From: Agroathelia rolfsii
Lineage: Eukaryota; Basidiomycota; Agaricomycetes; Amylocorticiales; Amylocorticiaceae
Length of the DNA: 64,000 nucleotides
Direction: 5' to 3'
Assembly: GCA_018343915.1 (NCBI GenBank)
Contig: JABRWF010000001.1
Location: forward strand, 4,588,001-4,652,000
This document shows, piece by piece, positions 58,885 to 64,000 of this stretch (position 1 is the first letter of the stretch; each line of letters opens with the position of its first letter). Under the pieces are notes generated by a model. The model saw only the letters and a list, made by a program, of their open reading frames with translations, was not told the DNA's origin and ran no database searches. Made by a program: the position numbers and the translations under genes.

Positions 58885-60157
58885 TCAAAAGGTAGACATG
58901 GGGTGCAAGCTCCGCGAGGGCTCGGGCTCGAGAGCACAAGGACGGCGAGTTTGGAATTCTGAAAATAGCAAAAATTGTAATCAGTCAATAAACTAATAAT
59001 AGTATGGCATGACACTGACCACCATCAACAATGACAGGATGGACTCTACGCGACTTCTCGTCTTCTTCGTCTTGCTCCACCAGCGCCTCAAAGATGGACC
59101 CAGTGCCCTGGCTAGCCAACAAATCAGGCTTGGGTTTGGGCTCCCATCGTCCTCCGCCGAGAGCCTTGCACAAAGCACTGGCGCGGCGCAGGGGATAAGC
59201 GTCGAGTTCGCCATAGGATGGCTCATCGAGCATGGCCACATCCACGTAATGAGGGTAGTGGGTCTGAGGAGGGAAGCGACGAAGTGCAAGCGAATTTGAG
59301 GAGTTCGACGTGGACGTAGGGGTCGGGTGGGCTGGCAATGGCAACGAACCACTGGGGGGCGGAGTTGAGACTGCCGAGGAAAGAGAGGAGGCGCTACCGT
59401 CGGAGGAGCGGCTCAAAGGCTTCTTGCGGCGGACAGGGATGGATCGTCGTGAGGAGCGTGAGGAGGTAGACGTAGTCGAAGAGGAGGATGAGGCAGATGC
59501 AGATGCAATCGTCGAGGGGCATTTGGCCAGGCCGTGAATTTGGTCGTGGCAGTCGTCACACACACGGCTGTCGCATACGAGCGAGTTTCGTGTGGCATAG
59601 GTAAAGATGGACACATTGCGTGGTGGGTGCAAGAAGGGCAGGTTAGACGTATCCAAAAGGGGGGTGGTACGAGAGGTGCATTTGGCACAGAACACGCCTC
59701 CACACTTGCGACAGTGCTGTTGAAGGAATAATCAGTCAGACATATAATTTACTTGCCAGGGTTGATAATACACGTACATGGCGACGCTCAAAGAGACCAA
59801 AGGGCCTTCGACACAAGAAACGGTCGCATTGACGCGCCAGCGAGTCAGCCTGGGATGCATGTGTGAGAACAAGATAGCAGGGTATATGCGCATACAGTGG
59901 CGTACCTTCCAGAGATGCTTTGGGAGGAGGACAGCCAAGTGCTCATTGCTTCTCAACGGGACTGCAGCGGGCTTTCTGGAAGCGGTGCTGGAGCCGGAGG
60001 AATCGAGGGCACATTGGAGACTCTGGGTGAGAGAGGGGATGGAAGACGAGGAACTGGAGGCGGATGAGACAAGGGCGTGTTCTAGACGGGCAGGGTCAGT
60101 GGCCCGGGACGAAGTTGGGTGGGATGATGCAGCAGCAGCAGCGGACAGACCAGACAT
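58885..60157 (-). CDS. FYVE zinc-finger protein
   Basis: Four exons (60157-59906, 59849-59778, 59716-59020, 58958-58885) give 364 residues. An 84-residue Ser/Ala-rich head is followed by a FYVE domain spanning exons 1-3. It has the WxxD start (WKAD), CDRFLC, the phosphoinositide-binding core RRHHCRKCG, FCAKC and the last pair RVCDDC. FYVE domains bind PI3P on endosomes. The first cysteine pair is spaced CX4C rather than CX2C. After a Ser-rich linker comes a conserved block around HYVDVAMLDEP and GELDAYPLRRASALCKALGGG, then a short basic/proline C-terminus ending STF. The start is the first ATG giving this frame; the frame is open further upstream. Confidence 0.85.
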
Positions 60158-63100
60158 GATGAGGTAAATAAGAGCAACGATGAGGATGAGGACGACGACG
60201 ACGAAGACGACGATGGCAAAGGGAAGTGTGATGAGCAAAAAGGGCGGGGCAGACGAGCAAAGTGGCAGGAAGCAGCCTACGATGGGGACTGTTTGTAGCA
60301 GAGGCTTAAAAAGGCCCATATGAACTGCCCATCGCGCTTCGCAGACGGACCCAATTGCCGTTTTGGGATTCCAACTTGGCCACGCCGCGTGTGGAGAGAT
60401 CTCAGATTCTTCCGTCTGTGTCACACCGGTCACAAACCCGATCTGATCTGGCTTGGCCTGGCTCCGTCCCTGGCGATGCGGCGTGTTCCCTGAGGAATGG
60501 CCCATCCGTCCCATCCCCTCTCTTATCGCCCCATGTTGCTGGCCCCAGCTGGTCCACACTCGCTGTTGTCTGTCTGGCTGGCTTCCTGGCAGAGAAAGCA
60601 AGGTGGGGTGGGTTCAGGCAATCAAATTGAACAGAGAGAGGGTAGTAAAAACGAAATAAAAATGGAATTGGCAAAAAAAAAAAAAAAAAAAAAAAAAAGG
60701 CAGAGCCACCTCCTTGTCATTTTTCCCGATGGGGCCGTTGCCCCCTCGGCTAACCCGTCTGTCGTCTCACCCAATGAGTGAGCACAAGAGAGGAGACAAG
60801 AAAGGAGACGAGACCCGACACGAGCCCTTGACCCCCTGGATATGATGATGCGTCGATGATGATCGTGCTATGTCGTCGTCCTCCTCGGTTTCCCCTCTGT
60901 GTCCGCGTCTCCGCCGTTGCCGATTTGCATATGTGCATGTATCCCTCTCATATAGCTGATACATCCACCGTCTTCGCGGAGCCACACAGCCTAGTGCCTG
61001 CATGGCATGTTTCCTTGTCGAGTCGCAAATCAAATTGAAATTGCTATTGCCGAAACTGTCATGGATGGGTGTGAATGAAACGACGTCGTAGCTACAATTA
61101 CCCCACTTGGTGTCACCGCCGCTGCGCTGCGCTATCCCGTTGAGGCGACAGAAAAGCCTATCGTGCACGGACGTCATGTCGGGGGGGCGGGGGTGCTCTA
61201 TTGGTTTTGAGACGCCACGATCAGCGCTGGCTCCTAACCCAATGTCAAAACGTCAAACCTTTTTTCGGCTTCTCGTCACTAGTTAGCTTAGCTACAATCT
61301 GTCCACCTATATACAACAAAATTCTAGAAAACAAAACCCGCTTTGGCGTGAATCACTTGTTAAGCTCTATAGCCTTTCAGACTCTTTATTTCGTTGAAAA
61401 AAAATGAAAAAAGAGACTGAGGAGAAACACCATAGAGACATCCCATCTCTACCGACAACTTCCCGTAACCACCAACAACAACAACCAACCAGATCGTCGG
61501 CATCCTGATCATCAAGCGCCTCCCCTCCCCCTCTCCTTCCTATTTGATGCATATGCGTCGCTTTATGCTCGGCAACTCCCGGTTTCTCTTCTGTTCACAG
61601 ATTCATTTTGGTCGGTTGTCGTTGTCCAATCCAAATACATATATACTAATTTTTCCCGCCCGCGTATCACAGCGACCATGCAAACGCATACGCATATACA
61701 GCAAGAAGCACAAGAAAGAAGGCCTGGGCAAAGAATAAAAATAAATAAATAACGATCCGTATTGGCTGTGTGCGTGTGTGATGTATCGTCAATATTTCCG
61801 CTGTCCCGCACACACGTACGCATGCAGTGAAATAAAAGTGCTGGGCCGCCGGAGCTTGCAGGCCGTGTTGTTACATTCTATCTCGAAACATCTATTTCGT
61901 TCCTGGTTTTTTTTTTTCCCCTCCTTTTTCAAGGTAGGTGGAACGGATCAACACCGTCCTCGTTGACCCTTTAACAACTTCAAGTTTGGATCCAAGGCCC
62001 CTTTCATGTAAACAATGGCTTTGTGAATGAAACTGTATATGGGTATGATTGTGTCCGTGTACTTGTTTATGATCTTACGAAATACCCGTTCCAATAACAG
62101 ATGATGGATTCATAGGGCACTACATTAACTACAAGTCGAACGATGACCACACCGTACATCATCTATGATTCATCCATCTACATGCGTATGCATATCTAAC
62201 ACCCGTCCTGGTACCTCAATGCAATGCATCATCATAAGCCCTAGGCGGAACAAGAAAGAGCAAACAAAGCGACGTGGAAAGAAGTGAGGAGAAACAAAAA
62301 AATGAAGATGATCACATGTTTCTCTTCTTGATCATCTTGTTTTTTTTTTCTTTCTCTCTCTCTCTATAACTACCTACTTACCCATCTACACATTCACGTA
62401 CTCACCAAGCTTAAATGTCAAGAAAATGAAATAAAACCACATCGATGAATCGATCGATTAGACACAACGCAACGCAGCAGGCCTTGCAATTGATGCACAC
62501 ACATCTGATGGGCTGATCGATGATATCATGCGTTGATGATGCGCGGATGCGGCCAGAGCTTTACTGACCTATCCTGGCCCTAGTAATTTTGATGGGCACG
62601 GGCATAAATAAATGACTGCCTAGGTTTCTACTTGGAGCTATATCCCCGTAAGGACCGTACTGTATCAGTGTGTATAATATTATATAGACGCACGGGAAGA
62701 CTCCGTCTACGGAAACACGCCGCGTCTGGCGTGGATTGGGAGGACGACAGATGTGGATGGAGTGTCCCCAGCCTGTGGACCTCCTATGTACACTAACCCT
62801 AGGGCAGTGTAGTTGTTGTCTCCCACCTCAGTACTAGGGCCCTACATGAGCAGTACAATCGATTTATTTCTTCGATCTCCCCTTGTCCTCCTTGGATCGC
62901 CTCCCCTTGCCAACGTTCCTTGTTGCTCTAACGTCGTCGTAGCGTGTCATCTGTATGGTACTGATATGTTCCATCCGGTCAGTACAACACAAGAGGTTAA
63001 AAAAAAAAAAATCCGTTCCAGGAAGAGTAAGAATATCCCGGCTCGCTTATTGAGTGAGGAATCGAAAGAAAAACGAGGGACACAGTCACATTGTACAATT

Positions 63101-64000
63101 TTTACATGTACAGATATCGCATGGGACAATCACATTTTCTAGCCGAGATGCATACGTATATGCGTATATGGGTCCAAGACGGTCCAGACAGCCTGGACAC
63201 ACTTGTATAGAAGCGATGATAATAATAACAAAAATAATGAAAATTGATGCGTGTGCGTCAAGTTCTAATCGCCGGAGGGTCTCGTGACCTCGTGATCATA
63301 CACGCCCTGCCGCATGTTGTGATGGCGGACTCATTAACATGCACTTTTTTTCAATTCATTCACTGTTCACGAGCCGGATGAGGTTGTGAATGAATGAATG
63401 GGTGTATTTCGGCAGACAGAAGAAGATAAACAGACGCTCGAGAAGAATTAACAAGCGATGGCAGCGTCGATCGATAATCGACCGGATATCTTCCCCCCCT
63501 TATTCCCTTTTCATGTGTTGGGTCTTATAGACAAACGTTTCATCGATAGTAACATCTATTACCCCGTTTTCCTTGTTGTGATCAGTCCAAGGGTAAACGT
63601 GACGTGCGAGGTTGGATTCCGTTGCAAGTCCCCCCTGCAAGGGTCGAACTCGAAATCATCATAGGAATCTACTAACTCAAAGTAGTTTGGTGGCTGGCCT
63701 TGGATATAATTCATTTATCATGATAAAGCACTCATATGACTGGCTGCGTGCATGCGTGGTTCCCCGGGGCCTGAGGAAATGAAAGCTAATCGACTTGGCT
63801 GGGCCCTATAGTTATCTTGTTCTTTAAACGCACCAGAGTGCTACTTATGTGGGCTCGTAAATGACTCAGCTGATACTAATCACGGAATGGCGTGGTCTTT
63901 ATCTCTTTGGCTTGATTAAAATGACGGCGACGCCACTCCTGTTATCATCTTCCTCCATCCCTTGGGACTCGGAACTCTCTGAACGGCAACATCCACCTCG
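60158..64000. other. Long 5' flank/intergenic, no gene supported
   Basis: It holds a 26-base A run (60673-60698), T and CT tracts (about 62340-62365), a second A run near 63001, and many short ORFs with no recognisable domain. No tRNA could be recognised. It may include the FYVE gene promoter and an unannotated gene past the right edge. Confidence 0.5.

Noticed and set aside
59009..59537. Plus-strand ORFs over the FYVE gene
   Set aside because: Antisense shadows of a well-supported gene.
60402..60781. ORFs on both strands near the A26 tract
   Set aside because: No domains, and they overlap homopolymer sequence and the FYVE promoter.
62813..63142. 109-codon plus ORF
   Set aside because: Spans an A-run, has no recognised motif and no supporting splice signals.

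Overview
The window is fungal, most likely an agaricomycete basidiomycete. It has dense genes with many introns of about 50-65 bp, GT-AG junctions throughout, fungal-type orthologues (Arp5, Sec4/Rab8-type GTPase, Nic96/Nup93, Gcn20/ABCF3, Dal5-type permease), and chromodomain Ty3/Gypsy elements with CpG-type decay. A Ceratobasidiaceae-like source is possible, but I cannot confirm it from sequence alone.

Positions 1-26.5 kb form one nested retrotransposon cluster that can be unpicked from target-site duplications (TSDs). The outermost element, E3 (- strand), has its 5' LTR at 23681-24690 and runs off the left edge. E1 (-, 1728-21900) sits inside the E3 gag. E1 is broken by an ORF-less LTR element (2634-4372, TSD CCATG), by E2 (+, 6369-16739, TSD AGTTT) and by a solo LTR (19139-19990, TSD GTACT). 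E2 is itself broken by solo LTRs at 7892-8733 (ACTCA), 9075-10758 (ATTCA) and 11255-12129 (CTAAG). The second of these carries another solo LTR at 9263-10113 (GGGCT). Removing each insert plus one TSD copy restores continuous gag and pol frames in E1, E2 and E3, apart from nonsense codons and one single-base gag frameshift in E1. All three elements share two features: a -1 slip heptamer G_GGT_TTT at the gag end, and an 11-nt primer-binding site next to the 5' LTR that is complementary to an LTR segment about 35 nt downstream of a TATA box. The second feature is the hallmark of Tf1/sushi-type self-priming. Nearly all inactivating changes are C-to-T or G-to-A, mostly at CpG.

From 24.7 to 26.5 kb there are older, AT-shifted LTR pieces and one more solo LTR (25303-26142, TSD CCTTG).

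From 26.7 kb the window is ordinary genic DNA: an MFS permease (-), a LINE 3' relic (-), ARP5 (+), a Rab GTPase (-), a very large TRANK1-like SF1 helicase (+), an ABC half-transporter (-), NUP93/NIC96 (+), GCN20/ABCF3 (+) and a FYVE zinc-finger protein (-). The genes are unrelated housekeeping genes rather than a pathway cluster. About 55.3-58.9 kb and 60.2-64.0 kb hold no gene I can support.
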